A stretch of 64,000 nt of DNA from Pagrus major (GCF_040436345.1 NC_133236.1:18121466-18185465); one strand, 5' to 3'; counted from the stretch's first letter, positions 22,855 to 36,079 are shown. Notes: generated by a model from the letters alone, not told the origin. Program-made: numbers and translations.

Positions 22855-24239
22855 TCTTTATTTATTTATTCGTTTATTTATTTGTTTATTAATTAATTAA
22901 TTAATTTAATTAATTATTTAGTTATTTATCCATCTATCTCTCTATTTATTTTCCAGCATTTATTTATTAATTTATAAGGTTATTTAGTTATATATGTATT
23001 TCTTATTTATAGAACCTACTTATTATTGTTTTTTTATTTATGATTTTGGCAGTTTCAGTCCTCCATAGTCAATTTAGTATATGTGGGTCATTATTATTTG
23101 TTATACAGCAAGAAAATGTTGCAGGGGAAAAACAGGGAGAGTAAAGTAGTGACAGTCTGGGATCATTGATTTATCATGCATGGCTTGGTGCTGCCATCTA
23201 GTGGCAACATCCTGTTTCCACATTTCTGAGTGGTTTTCATAATTTCTATGACTAGTATGAGACCTTGTACAGAAAAGTTTTCATTCAGGCCTGTTTGCAA
23301 GACTCTGTAATGGTCCTTAAGGCAGCTCAGGCAAGGGGGGGAAAAGCATATTAACATTTGAAAGCCTTCTCACATCAAAGGTCAGTTGGTCAGGTGGTTG
23401 GAAAAAATTCTGTTAAAATCAAATGGAGAATGACTTAAAGTAACTCTATCAAAACTACACTACTAAAGTATTTTTACATATCTTAGATTTGATGCTAGTT
23501 AACAGCAATTGGCAGCTTAATTAGCATTAGAAAACAGATAAAAACAAATCAAGTCAAAGTAATGAAAAAAATTTAAAAAAATTACATTTCAAGTGCAAAA
23601 ATTATGATACTTATCCCAAACGCAAGATGTCTACTGATAAACAGAAACAGCAGACAAAAGTCCAGATACACAACATGGACATAGCATATAAATGGTTAAC
23701 AAATACTATTAATTTGCATGCAATTAAAAATGAAACAAAAAAAATTAAATGCTAGGTTTACAGTAGGGAAAAAGTATCAACAGTGAACATAGCTACCTGT
23801 GAGAGCTTTAATGTTCAGTTAAAAAACAGAAGGCACTCTTACTTTCCAGGCAAAACAAAGTGGTATGTCTCTATATGTTATATTCAGAACCTGACTTTAG
23901 GTGGCGCTACTGTCTTGTGATAAATCCTACTCAGGTGCCACAAACTAATATCATTGAAATGTTTCCTTTTTGACACGCAGCATGTTTTAAACACATGCAG
24001 ATTTTTGCAGCTCTCTCATGCGTGTCGTTCAAAAACAGAAATCCAACACGCACCAAATCCGGACTTTCTAATTCATGCACACAAACACTCCACACAGATA
24101 ATAAACGTCTTCTCAAGCTGATGGCAAGATGGGCACTCTCTGGTCGTCCGCACAAACAAACCCACACATGGGTCAGATGTTCCTGCCCTGAGGAGTGCCC
24201 CCCACACTTCCTGCCTGTTGGCAGCTATCATGCTCGCCC

Positions 24240-24960
24240 TCTCGCCCCCTGGGGCACCTCGCCGCTCTTTTGGCCTCAAGTGGCCTCAGTTGCTGCTGAG
24301 CCACAATGGATGTAAGTCAGCCAGCGAAGGTTTCTGACATATGATCCAGCATCTGTGATGTCACCAACAGCTGACCTGTCATAAGACCTTTGTGAGAGGG
24401 GGGAAGTAAGGGATGAATGAGGAGAAGGCCTTATTTTCAACAGACCCTTAGCCGACCCTTGCATCGAGCTGCTGAGATTACAAACTGAATGACTGCCATT
24501 AGAGAGTGATTCTATAATCTATCATAATACCATAAGCTAGGGATTGACAGACTTTGACCCCACTCGCAGGTGTATAATAAGCCCCATTCACTCTGCATAT
24601 GCGCTGTGAGAGAGGGTGCATGTGTGTGTGTGTCTGCTAATTCCTACTCCCAGGGGCATATGTTTACTCCTTGTTCAACAAAGCATCATATTCATTGCTC
24701 AGGGGTTGAGAGGTGCATAATCTAAGCCTGACCTTCAGTCAGTTAACTAACTGACAGCTTAGAGTGTTGGTGGTGGTGGTAGGGGTTGCATAACCACTTA
24801 AGTCCTGACTAACAGTTTCTTAATATTGCCATAACGAAGGAGACATTTGTCGCTCGGTAACACGGGATGCAGTGTACAGGCTGCAGAGGAGAGGAGGATG
24901 ATTGTAGAGAACAGCAGGAAATTCAAAGGCATTTAGTTTAGAGGAGGCCGTGACCTTGTG
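24240..24960. other. low-repeat intergenic stretch, possible regulatory DNA
   Basis: About 700 bp of complex sequence without recognisable repeats between repeat-rich segments. It could be conserved non-coding DNA; only alignment could show this. Confidence 0.2.
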
Positions 24961-25811
24961 AAAGAACAACACAGTCATTTAACAAAAATGTTATTTAATA
25001 AACGAAAAACGAAGGCCAGATTCAAAAACAACGTGAAGAGCATCCCCCTACTCTTCCATCAAATATGAAATGTACTGGCCTTGTGTCAAGGCTAACTTGT
25101 GCAAAGAGAAGTATGTTTTTGCCATCTGCTGGAGTATCTATTGCAAACAGGCACACAGACTCTTTCCCCCCAAAAAATTACTGTTGCCTCTATAACTACT
25201 TTGAAAATATTAAGAGAGAGTGAGGGACGCTGACGAACACATGCAGACAGGAAGAGAGACAAAGAAGTTATTGCAGCAAAAATAATCAAAATCTATTCAG
25301 AAGTTGCCTGGATAATTGTTGTGGAACACAGAATGATCTCAAGGTCTGTGAAGTGGAGGCCACTTGCCGGTCATCATTCCTCTCCAGATGAGGTCTGAGG
25401 AAAGGTTTGTGTTATCATTTAGCCACTCAAACATCAACTTCAGCCACCATGTTCCAACATTCCTGCTTCACTCGATCCTCAGCTTGAAAAAAGTCAACTA
25501 ACCAGTTCACACCTTATAAAAGCTGAGAGCTCAGAGGAAAAAAGGGATGAACGGCTGCACAATTTGTCAGTTCTTTACAGAGTGTACAGTGTACTGTGAT
25601 TTCATCAAACAGCTGCTGCATCTGAGGAGGTTTTTAGATGTTGATTAACTTGTTAACTCTACTTTTTTTACAGCAATGCATTAGTAAAAAGCTACATTTA
25701 TTAAAACTGTTGGAAAATAGTAGTAGCACATCTTTTAGATAAAATGTAGTGTGTGTTTATTTCAATATTGCAGCTATTACGATGAGTGAAGTGCTCAGAT
25801 CCTGTACTTAA

Positions 25812-26099
25812 AGGTGCAATATGTAAGAATTTTGGTTAAAAAAAAACATTCAAAACTTAAATAAAAATATCAACAGAATGTGAAGAAATAACAGTTTTGA
25901 CATTATGATGTGTCTATATACTGTGTTGCAGAGATGTCTGCTGAAGTTAGCATGCTAAGCAGCTAGCCCCGGCCGTTCTGGTCCAAAGCCCCTGTGCTAG
26001 CAATGTAAACACCAGTTGGCAGCAGTTAGCGGTTACCCTGGTGATATGCTGCCCCTTACATATTTTGAGTATGAATTCACACTATCACATATTGCACCT
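25812..26099. mobile_element. TTAA-flanked MITE inserted in another repeat
   Basis: A 288-bp element with ends AGGTGCAATATGT / ACATATTGCACCT, flanked on both sides by TTAA (25808-25811, 26100-26103). Removing it restores the host repeat ...CCTGTACTTAAGTAAAAGT, a common fish hAT-type sequence. TTAA duplication is typical of piggyBac-type elements. Confidence 0.8.
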
Positions 26100-26568
26100 T
26101 TAAGTAAAAGTAGCAAAACTACAGTGTAGAAAAACTCTTTTACAAGTAAAAGCCATGCAAGTACAAAAGTATGAGCATCAATAAGTACTAAGTGCCAAAG
26201 ATAAAAGTACTCATTACGCAGAATGGTATATTTCAGAATAATGAATTAATAATATTATAATTATTGATGCATTATTGTCTTCATCACTTTAATGTTGAAG
26301 GTGGCAGGTGGTTCAACTACTTTATATCATTTGTCTGTGGGGTAGGTTCCCTTAAGGCATCAATAAAGTTTTCTCTTAATCTATCATATTACATTATAAT
26401 GTATGTGCCGATTATATTTTGTATTAAACTAATCTAAAGTAACTATTATCTTAAGTTGACAATAAATGTAGTGGGGTGCAATATTTGCATCTGAATCGTA
26501 TTGGATTAGAAGTATAAAGTAGCAGAAAATGGAAATACTCAAGTGAAGTACCTCAAAATTGGACTTAA

Positions 26569-27059
26569 AGGGTAACTTCACCAATTTAACACATTGAAGT
26601 GTTTTTACAGGTCGTGGGGAGTACTACTGCATATGTGAAAACGGTAATAAAAAGCCTTTTGTAACTCCAGGAGAAGTTGTATTTAATCTGATACATTTCC
26701 TCCAGTGATGTCACTCAGTTGCATTGTGGGTAATGTAGGCACCCGGTTTTGAAAACACAGAGGAATGCGTGGAATACAAAAGGCAATATCTCTGGTCCTG
26801 TTGCATCAATTATGATCATTTGTTTTAAACTGTCCACAATAAGTCCAACAGTGCTATAGGAGTGCAATGTTAGACCAGTGGGCTAGAGATACATTACCCA
26901 CAATGCAACATAGCCACTGAATGACATCACTGGAGGCAATTTATCATATTACATGCAGCTTCCTCTGGAGCCACAGAAGGCCTTAAACTACTTGTTTTCA
27001 CATATGAAGTAGAACTCCTGTAAATGCACTTTAATGTGTGAAATTGCTGGAGTTACCCA
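26569..27059. mobile_element. TTAA-flanked foldback MITE
   Basis: The ends AGGGTAACTTC / GAGTTACCCA are flanked by TTAA (26565-26568, 27060-27063). The interior carries TTGCATTGTGGGTAATGTAG and, inverted, ACATTACCCACAATGCAAC, so the RNA or DNA could fold back. It is inserted in a hAT-type repeat that resumes at 27064 with GTGCAGTACTTGAG and ends near CCACCAGTGG. Confidence 0.75.
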
Positions 27060-28558
27060 TTAAGTGCAGTACTTGAGTAAATATACTTAGTTACTTTCCA
27101 CCAGTGGTTATTTAGAGTCAGTTAGTTAGCACTGCTGATGCACTGAAGATGATGGATTATAGCATTTAGAATTATGGCATAAAAATAAAGCTAGATTGTA
27201 ATAATTGTATAAACATTTATTTTGTAAGTGTGTATAAACTGTCCCATATTTTGTCTTGTCTGTTTGGTGCAGTCCCTTTTCACTGTTCTCTAAAACTTCT
27301 TAAACAATCTTTAGCATATTTTCCCCAAGTTAATCCATCAGAGAACTAGAGCAAGCAGTCGAAATCAGCGTATGAGTCAGTTTACAAAATATTAATTTCT
27401 TCCACATAAACCGTCACACTTACAGTAGAATTATTCTCAAAGTCATTTTTTTTTCTTATCAAAGCTCTTTGTGAGTGGATTAGGTGTACAATAATTATGC
27501 ATGGCATTAGGCTGTGATTACCGGTGGATTGTAGTTTTTGCTGCGCTGCAGTCAGTTCAGTGAGAAGGTAAATCAGCTGCCTCCTTCACTGCATTGTGGT
27601 ATAAATGTTTGCCAAAGAGAAACGCATTGTGCAACCCACATAACACAAATTCAAACGCGTAGAAATGTGCACACTTGACACATTAATGAAATGGAACATG
27701 CTCTTTTTGCAACTAACTAAATGTTCATCATCTTGCCTCCCTCCTTTACACAGTAAGCAATAAAGACTCCAAAGCAGACCTGTAACAAAAGCCACCTCTG
27801 TCTCTAAAGGTGAAGTATGACAGACCAAAGGTTAGGAAACTAAGCCTCTTAACACTCAAACATCACAAGGATACTGTCTTTTTGCCAAATGTGGAGCCGA
27901 TAACTAAATATCACCTGAAAAACATTTCTTTATTAGCTCATGTTAAACTGATATGATGATCCAGTGTTTTTTATTATGTAGCAAAACATGATGTGAGGTG
28001 ACTATAAACATTTACACTGTTCATTTGGCAACCATGGTAACATGTTACTTTGCAGATTAATAACTAACACATAAAACATAATCAGCTCATATAACATGAA
28101 TATTTGCTTCTTAAATATAGTGGAGTGGAAGTAAATGGAAATACTTAAGTAAAGTAGCCTACAACTACCGTACATATATTGTACTTAAGTAGAGTACTTG
28201 AGTAAATGTACTTAGTTACATTCAATCACTTGCATCCAATAAAACATTAAATTGCCTTGTTACAATTTCATGCAATTTAATCTGCTCGTTCTCCCTGAAA
28301 AAAGCCCTAAATCTACTTTATGGTGCAAATATTGTCACACATTTCACAAGTTTATCTAACAGACACAAGATGTCTCCTGTTTCCACATCCCACTTCTTTC
28401 CTTGCATTGCATACTGGTCTATGATTGGCTCGCAAACCAGTTGGGATGTCACAAATTTACTATACTTGTAAGTATATGGGCACAAAAACAACCAGGCTTC
28501 TGCCCCACACATCATTCTGCACAGCAGCATGCAAAACGAGCTCCAACCTACATCTTAA

Positions 28559-28915
28559 AGGGGCACTGTGTCGTTTTGGAGAAGAAATTCAAACTCTGAA
28601 TTTTAATATTTACAATATTAATGAGTTAATAATACAAACTCAGAAATGTTTACCTTTCCCATAACTGAATAAACAAGCTGTTCTCAGAGGAAAATAAGGT
28701 CCCCAGAACAATGTTTGAAGCTAGAAAGGTGGCAGGGTCCGCCACATATAAACAAAGCAAAATAGTATGAAATTGTGTTGTCCTTTAAGGTCAGCTTGTT
28801 TATTCAGTCATGAAAACAAAGAGAGTTTGTTTATTTAATTTGTTTAAGCATAACAAAATTCAATGAAGATCTTTCTCTTATGATTATTTCTTCCCCAAAA
28901 CTACATAGTGCTCCT
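28559..28915. mobile_element. TTAA foldback MITE, family with GGGCACTGTGT ends
   Basis: A 357-bp element flanked by TTAA. The ends are AGGGGCACTGTGTCGTTTTG and CAAAACTACATAGTGCTCCT, inverted copies of each other. Internal marker: GGTGGCAGGGTCCGCCACAT. Related copies are at 52050, 55613, 56413 and 63584. Confidence 0.8.
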
Positions 28916-29089
28916 TTAAATATGAATAATAATCCAATAACATAGCAGTAATAGCTTTACTATTGGAGCTTTAAGTTAGCTGATACGTTTGCACTTGCAC
29001 CTCACTAATAGAGTACTTTTACTCTGTGGCATTACTACTTTAATTGAAGTAAAAGGTCTGAACACTTGTACCCTTCACTCACGGGGGAC

Positions 29090-29660
29090 TATTCCACCGG
29101 TTCTCTCATTCACGTGGCGGCCTCCGGTCCACTTCCCCGGGTGTGTGTGTGTGTTTTCATGACTTTCAGCCCCGCTTAAGGACCCGGTGTGCCTCAGAAA
29201 AGCACCGGAGGCTTAGCAGGAATCAAAGCTGTCATTCTTGAGCTCCGGGCCGCGCCGCACACGAGCCGCTCAACACCGTGCGGGAGCGCGGATGACAGAA
29301 AGCCCGTGTTTTTTGCGGCTCTGCTGGCCGCAACCGGATCATATGACTCGGCAAATCCGTAATGCTCTTAGACCTGCTGATGGGCCAGCGGTGGCTGCGC
29401 TCCACAAGACCAAAAAGCCAAAGGAGTTTAACGGATGTGTTGCTGCGATTATTCGGCCAAGTATCTTTATCCCACATTTAGATTAGCTGCTAATGACGGA
29501 GGGAAAAGCCGCGTTGCGAGAAACACAAGGCCACGTAACCTGAGAATAAGAGGTCACTGCTGCGTGAGGAAACACACTGAACCACAGCATGGACTCATTA
29601 CACATCATGGAGCTGAGGGCACAGTGCTGGGACACCTGTCACCAGAGATGGAGCAGTTAG
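29090..29660. other. GC-rich island, no gene recognised
   Basis: About 570 bp unusually rich in GC and CpG for this intergenic region (for example CCGGGCCGCGCCGCACACGA). ORFs of about 80 codons exist on both strands without family resemblance. It could be a regulatory island or the first exon of a non-coding transcript. Confidence 0.3.
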
Positions 29661-29851
29661 ACCCTGCAAGTACCGGTGGGGGGAGGAAGTGTTCAGATAC
29701 TTGAGTGCCAGACAGTGCCACACTGTAAGAGTATTCAAGTTTCATCAGCAAAATGTACTTAACCCTGCAGAAATCTGGTCCCTGTCAGTGTTTTACAATA
29801 ATACTTGATGTTTCTGGGTTAATATTACTGCTGCTTTAATGTGTATGTATG

Positions 29852-30956
29852 CAGTGATGGAATGTAACTAAGTACTTTTACTCAAGTTGTGTACTTACGT
29901 TAGGGTTCCTACTTCTTTTCCAAGTGGCATTTTAAAGCTTTCTGGCACGTTGCAGCTGTAGTATATTCAGTAAAGGAATGTTACTAAGTATATTTACTCA
30001 AGTACTGTACTTGAGTACTATTTTGAGGTTCTTGTTCTTTACTTGAGTATCTCCATTTTCTGCAACATTATACTTTCAATTCCACTTTAGAGAGCCAATA
30101 TTGTACTGTTACTCCACTACATTTATTTGATGACTTTAGTTACTAATTATTTAGCAGATTACAGTCTGCATCAGGGCCACAGTTACACACTTTTAAATGT
30201 ATTTATTTGATCAACAATCTGTTTTTCTTTTTTTTTTTAAAAAAAACAATGATTCCAACAATCACAAAAATACTGAATATTGGATTTGGAGATACACAGT
30301 TTTCACTGGACGGACACTATTGTTGGATTAACATGTGAGCACCATTTTAAAGTTGAGCCTAATTTTTACTAGTTAAAGGGTAACCACCAATTTCTTGGGT
30401 AAAAAGCTTAGTTGCATTGTTGGAAATGTAGGCACCAGGTTTTGAATGATTTCACTCCTGTAACACTGTTGGACTCACAGTTTAGAAACAAATGATCAGA
30501 ATCAATAGAGCAGAACCAGAGATACAGTATCAACTGTTTTTTATTCCACACATTCTTCTTCCTTTTCAAAACCGGGTGCCTACATTACCCACAATGCAAC
30601 TCAGCCACTGAGTGGCATCACTGGAGGCAATTTATCAGATTACATGCAGCTTCTTCTGGAGCCAAAAAAAGGCTTTACACTACTGTTTTTACATATGCAA
30701 CCGTACTCCCCAAGACCTTTAAACACACTTTAATGTCTACACTTGCTGGAACTTACCTTTAATATTCTGTTGGCTGTTGTTTAATTACCAGGATTGCATC
30801 ATATTTACAAGATGGTAGATTTTAGATGCAAATGTAAGTATCAATTGTCAAATAAATGTAATAGAGTAAAAAGATTAACATTTCCATCTAAAATAAAGTA
30901 GAAGTACAAAGCAATACAGAATGAAAACACTCCATTTTAGTTACTTTCCACCACTG
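29852..30956. mobile_element. composite hAT-type non-autonomous repeat
   Basis: Starts CAGTGATGGAATGTAACTAA and ends TTACTTTCCACCACTG, imperfect inverted ends of the abundant fish CAGTGGTGGAAAGTAACTAA class. A second left end occurs near 29968, so two copies are fused. A TTAA MITE is nested inside. Confidence 0.6.
30377..30758. mobile_element. second copy of the AGGGTAAC foldback MITE
   Basis: TTAA-flanked, with ends AGGGTAACCACC / GGAACTTACCT. It shares ACATTACCCACAATGCAAC with the copy at 26569. Confidence 0.7.
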
Positions 30957-31508
30957 GTTGTTCCTCTCAGAATAAACTAAATGATCATCAGCACCAAACT
31001 GGTTCAGTGGTGGTTAAATAACAACACATGCACCTGCAGGATGTTTCTGACATACAAACATTTATTCATTCTTATGCATTCATAATAATAGGTTTACTTT
31101 ACCTCACAGCAAAATGCGTTTCTAATAGGCAAATTAATCAATTCAGCACTCACAACTCATAAAGGAGACTGTACTGTCATGAGCAGTCAGAAACCCCTTA
31201 ACAAATTAAGTTAAACATCAGTGGAAAACGCCAACAACAGAGCGCATTAAAAGCTTTATGCGACCACAAAGAACACTGACTGGAACACAGGTAACATCAC
31301 AGTGTGGTACTTTGGAGTGCTCTTACATTATGTGTGTTATGTCTTTATTTACTCCACCCCCACCCCACTGATGTGCACCCCCACCCCCCTACCCCTTCTT
31401 ACAGCAGATACATGTCACCACTAATGGACATCAAGTGCTTCCTTTTTGCAGCTCTTTTTGGGACATACATTAGAGACAGAAAACCCATTTCTCAACCCAT
31501 AAATAGAG

Positions 31509-31530
31509 CGCGCACACACACACACACACA

Positions 31531-31571
<41 letters not shown>
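31509..31571 (+). repeat. (CA)n microsatellite
   Basis: About 30 CA units with one GA interruption. The ORF through it is an artefact. Confidence 0.9.
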
Positions 31572-31573
<2 letters not shown>

Positions 31574-32126
31574 ACGCTGTATTCAAGCCACTCACTCTTT
31601 CCAGTGACACCTGAAGATCGTTAACGAGTTGAAAGGAAGGAGAGGCCAGGATCTGTGTGAGGATTACGAGCGTACATTACCCTGCAGCCGCATGAACAAG
31701 CATCAGATTAGTAGCTTATGAAGTTAGAGATACTTAGATTAGATTCCAACATAGATGTCACCAAAAACAGCTCATCTTAAACTATGTCAGTGAAAAGCAG
31801 ATTCTTTTTTTTTTCACATGACCCTATTTTATATTTTCCAAAGCCATTTACTACATTTTGAAAAGACGGTTTTGAGGATGTGAAAGCAAATGTCTCATGT
31901 GCCCAAAGCATTTCACTTTCAAGTTATCGATCCTTTAAGTCCCCCGATTACCGATAGGTATCACAGCCTCCTGAAAAAACACAGGAAATGCCGATTTGAG
32001 TCCTTTACGTTAATGGAGGTCAGTCAAACTTCAGGTACAAGACGGTCAGAAGTCAAATCTTCTTCCAGGTTTTAACTTTAAATTAAAGAATGTCGTCCTC
32101 AAGGTTTGTCATCACCTGTGTCCTCT

Positions 32127-35100
32127 TCAGCCCAGTTTGTCCTGGATGTTCATCAGACTGGTGTATGACTTTGCCCGTTTGGCTGTAACGACACAGAATT
32201 TACAGTCCATTATTAAAAAGATTATTTAAAGCATTAAATAAAAATAACAAGAGGAAAACAAAACATTTAGGGGTGTTGGTAGTCGTAAACAATAAAAAAT
32301 GTATTATAGTGCAATTCCAGACAATGTATATTCAGAGAAGAGCCGTACTGTGACAGAAATAAAGACAAAATGGACTGACTAAGTTAGATGTTTTTTAAAA
32401 ACATCTTGTAAAAGCAAAAAACTCGTCAAGGGGATGTGACAGTCTTGGAGATACTAGAAGAAAAATTATTAATCAGAATAGTCGGCGATGTTATACAAGA
32501 GCAAGTTTCACAAAGATATTTCGACCACAATCATTCCTACGGGCTCCAAAAGAACAAATTGTTTTGTACGAGTGGTTCTTGCATGAGGCTCAATGTGTCC
32601 CTGACCATCTCAAGCCACATGTTGTGCACTCAATGCGCCCCCATCCACCCAGTACCCAGTGAAATAAAAGTTCCTATGCTCCTCAGTCTGGGTAAATGCC
32701 CTCTGATCCTTCAAGACAACCATCATCCACAGAAAAAAACAATCCTCCAACCACGTCTGTGATCCAGAGGTTTGCAGGAGGCAAGCCCACTATGCTTTAT
32801 AACAACCTTAAACACCCACCCCCTTCCGCCATCCCAGCCAAACCCCTATATCACAGTCAGTCAAGCCCCCACCCTCCCGTCCACAAAGACCCCAAACCCC
32901 TCAAAACCCAGTCAAAAAATCTCTCTGTGTGACAATGGGCGAATTAAGCTGGTTACTCACGGTGTATGAGCTTGCGTTTCTTTTGTTCCGAGTGAAGGAA
33001 GCTGCTCAAGTAGAAGATGATGGGCAGAAAGAGCATGAAGCTGGACACGGCGATGACAGGCACCGTCTCCTCACGGGGGACAGAGCAATTGAAATGCGTA
33101 CTCCACAGACTGCGGGTCATGTTCATCTGAAACCAGAGTGCAAAATGCAACATACAGGACAGCGTTACGATTAATTCAACCATCTTAGGGGTTTGTCGTC
33201 AAATAACTGTATTCAAGGTTATTTGGATTCCATATTTTGTTCTTCTCATTGAAAAGATAGAAAGAGGCTTCATGAGGATTTTTTCTTTCACTTTTAATGA
33301 TTTCTTTATGCGTTTTATCAAGTTTCTTGCATTTCTGATCACAAAGCCTGATTCTTATAAAAGTCCTCTAACCATTGAAATACAACCAACATTCTGGCTC
33401 TGCACAAACTGGCAAAGAGGAGCTGCAGGACTTCCATTTTCAGTGATTGATTTCTTTTTTACTTCAGTTTTTTAATTAAATATGATAACTCTATTTTGGC
33501 AAAAAAAAAAAAAAGCTGAAATAAAAAAAAAAAGCTGATTCGAGGTTACATTTGGCAAGCGGCGAACAACACCCTGGACAGGTCACCGGATCTTCACAGG
33601 GCTGACATATAAAGACAAACGACGACTCACACCTAATGGGCAATTTAGAGTGACCAATTAACCTCACTGCATGTCTTTGGACTGTGGGAGGAAACTGGAA
33701 TACAAATGACACCCACGCAGACACAAGGAGAACATGCACAGTCCACAAAGAAAGGCTCAAGCCGGAGAATCCAACCTAGTGTTAACCACGGCTCCACCGT
33801 ACCAACTTATTTGGTTATTGAACAATATTTACATTCATTTATACTTGATACTAGATTTGTTATTATAAATGTTTCTATACATATTACAATGAGCAAATCC
33901 ATTTGCTGAGGAAGGTCACAAAATGTGGTTGACAGCTTATTAAACAATAAGTTGGATCCTGTATTATCACCGGCTGAAAATGGGTGAAGAACTTTCTAAT
34001 TGTCCTTTACTGTCTACAGATTCCTCTAGAGGGTGCAGCTTTCTCTCTTCCCATCTCACGAGAGGAGCTGCATGAATCTCTGCTCCTGACATACATACCG
34101 AATCCTCTATGTCGATACACATAGTCTGATTCTTCTCCATCCTGCTGTACAGCTCGTTCAGCTCTTGGTATGTGCTCTTACAGTTTTTGCACAGCTCTGT
34201 GTGGTTCCCCTGTGAAGAAAAATGGAGAAGGGACAACAGATCTGGTTACATTCTCAGCATAAACTCACATGAAACTCATCATCACCAAATTTAAGGCGTA
34301 CCTGTCGGTACTTATCAAAGCAGTCGTAAGTTTGGTTGAGGGTGTTCATGAAGTACAGCGTGTCATTGGTCAGCCTCTGGAATCCTTTAGTGATACAGTC
34401 TGCACAACAGGAAAATAAAAACAGTCACTTAGGCATATTTGTTCAAATGCAGTCAGATCAATCAGTTTAGCTATTACCTTTAACCAGGTTTCAGTTCTTT
34501 TGGTTTAACTAGACAAAAAATACATCAGCTCCTGCTTTCTGTTCAACATCAGACAAAACTTATGGCAAAAGCACAGCAAAGATTTCATAAATGCACCTTC
34601 TCCAAACTTGACTATATAAACTAAATATACTAATAAATAAATGGATGACATAAATATAGTTGCAACAAATAATCAATTAGTTGTCAAATATTAAATGAAT
34701 TGCCCACTATTTTGATAAAAATGTATTGGTTTGGTAAAAAAATTAAAATAAAGTCAAAATTCTGATTCCAGCTTATTTAATGTGAATATCTTCTGGTTTC
34801 TTTGCACTTTTATGACAGTCAACTGAATATCTTTGCACTGTGGACAAAACAAGACAGCCTTTGGAAAACATCTTTGGGGAGTTGCAAACACAGCTCAACA
34901 TTGTTCACTCTTGTCTGACATTTTATAGACCAAACACCTAACTTCTAAGTGGAAAAAATACTTAGGGGAACCATCGGAAATGAAAATAATCATTGATTGA
35001 AGCCCCACACAAATCAACTACTCTACCGAGTCGGATGCGATTATCTCAGAAAGTCACAAGCTGCTATGATTCATGTTCGGTGTCTATCCAATCAAAATCA

Positions 35101-36079
35101 AAGTCACGTGTGTGACCTCTGCAACGTCCGGCGTGTCCACTGCCCACTGACCCTGCACTCTGACCTCTGTGGTCAAATGTGTGTGAGTCAGAAGTTCAAA
35201 CAAAAGGCACAGACAGAATCCCAATAACTCATATATGTCTAGTTCAGAAACCACAGAGGGCTTCCTGCAGAGGACTTACTGTCACAGTTTGAATTGTCCC
35301 ACAGTTCCTTCAGGTTGATGTACAGCTGATTGACCACCATGAGCCGATCACCACGCAGGAGACTCTCCCCGCAGCTCACATTGCCTGGACCAGTCTGAGG
35401 ACACGGGCACACTCCATCATACACATCATCTTCTATCTATACAGATGTTTGTATTACATTTGGACTAAAAGATCAGCTACAGAAAGTGCTCCTCTTGTTG
35501 CTATTCAGAGTCATGCAGATGGACTTCCTCAAATGTGTGACCACCAGTCAGACACATCACAAGACTGGTGATCATGAGACATCTGCCCTTTAACTAGGCC
35601 TCTATGCAAGCAGACTGAAGACAGCACTTTACTGCAAACTAAACACAGAAAATGACTTTATATTTGTCACGTACCTCCGATGAAATGTTCACATAGGTTT
35701 CCTTGAGGCTGCCATAAAGGGAGAAACATTTCTGGCAGACTTTAACAGGTCTGGCAGCAGGCACCAAGCAGGACACATAGGCGACGTACCGCTGTCCGAA
35801 TATGTTCAGCAGCTCGCTGCAGTAGTCACTGACCTCCAGGTCCTCGGGAAAAGAAGACAGCAGATTAAGTGAGAAGATGGGATCCACAGCAGGTTTAAAC
35901 ACAGGAGAGTCCACCACAACAGCAGCAGCCGGGCTCAAAGACGGGATTTGTTTCAGTTTGTCCGCTGAAACTGAAACGGTGAGGTTTAATCCGTGACTAG
36001 ACACGAGAGTAGAAATATGAAGTATTAATGAAAGCAAAAACAAGCTGCCTGTGTACAGAGACATGGTCGAAAACATCAT
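32127..36079 (-). CDS. ostm1: osteopetrosis-associated transmembrane protein 1, complete
   Basis: OSTM1 is the beta subunit that stabilises the ClC-7 chloride/proton exchanger in lysosomes and the osteoclast ruffled border. Minus-strand exons in order: 35675-36079, 35280-35394, 34302-34399, 34099-34209, 32961-33126, 32127-32182 (951 bp, 316 aa; human 334). Visible are a signal peptide over about residues 1-29; a cysteine-rich, heavily glycosylated lumenal domain with about nine N-x-S/T sequons (NLT, NIS, NVS, NDT, NQT, NHT, NQT, NMT, NCS); one membrane helix ([20 protein letters not shown]); and a basic tail beginning [19 protein letters not shown]. The helix and tail are almost identical to mammals. 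Phases close at every junction. Two ATGs stand in tandem at the start (36079 and 36076); the upstream one is taken. The gene lies head-to-head with nr2e1, as in mammals. Confidence 0.96.
33541..33805. repeat. dispersed LINE-tail-like repeat in ostm1 intron
   Basis: Contains CACCCTGGACAGGTCACCGG, GGGCAATTTAGAGTGACCAA and CATGTCTTTGGACTGTGGGA, hallmarks of a very abundant fish repeat that is probably the 3' part of a LINE. Family assignment is uncertain. Confidence 0.65.

Larger units (their letters stand above)
22220..32126. other. intergenic region between drc1 and ostm1
   Basis: About 10 kb between the 5' end of drc1 and the 3' end of ostm1. It holds microsatellite clusters (22471-23030), nested TTAA MITEs and hAT-type repeats (25780-30960), a GC-rich island (29090-29660) and a (CA)n run (31509-31571). 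No protein gene is recognised; short ORFs here have no family resemblance. Confidence 0.6.

Noticed and set aside
31304-31624. 106-codon ORF with Thr/His runs
   Set aside because: Created by the (CA)n microsatellite; no family resemblance and no splice context.
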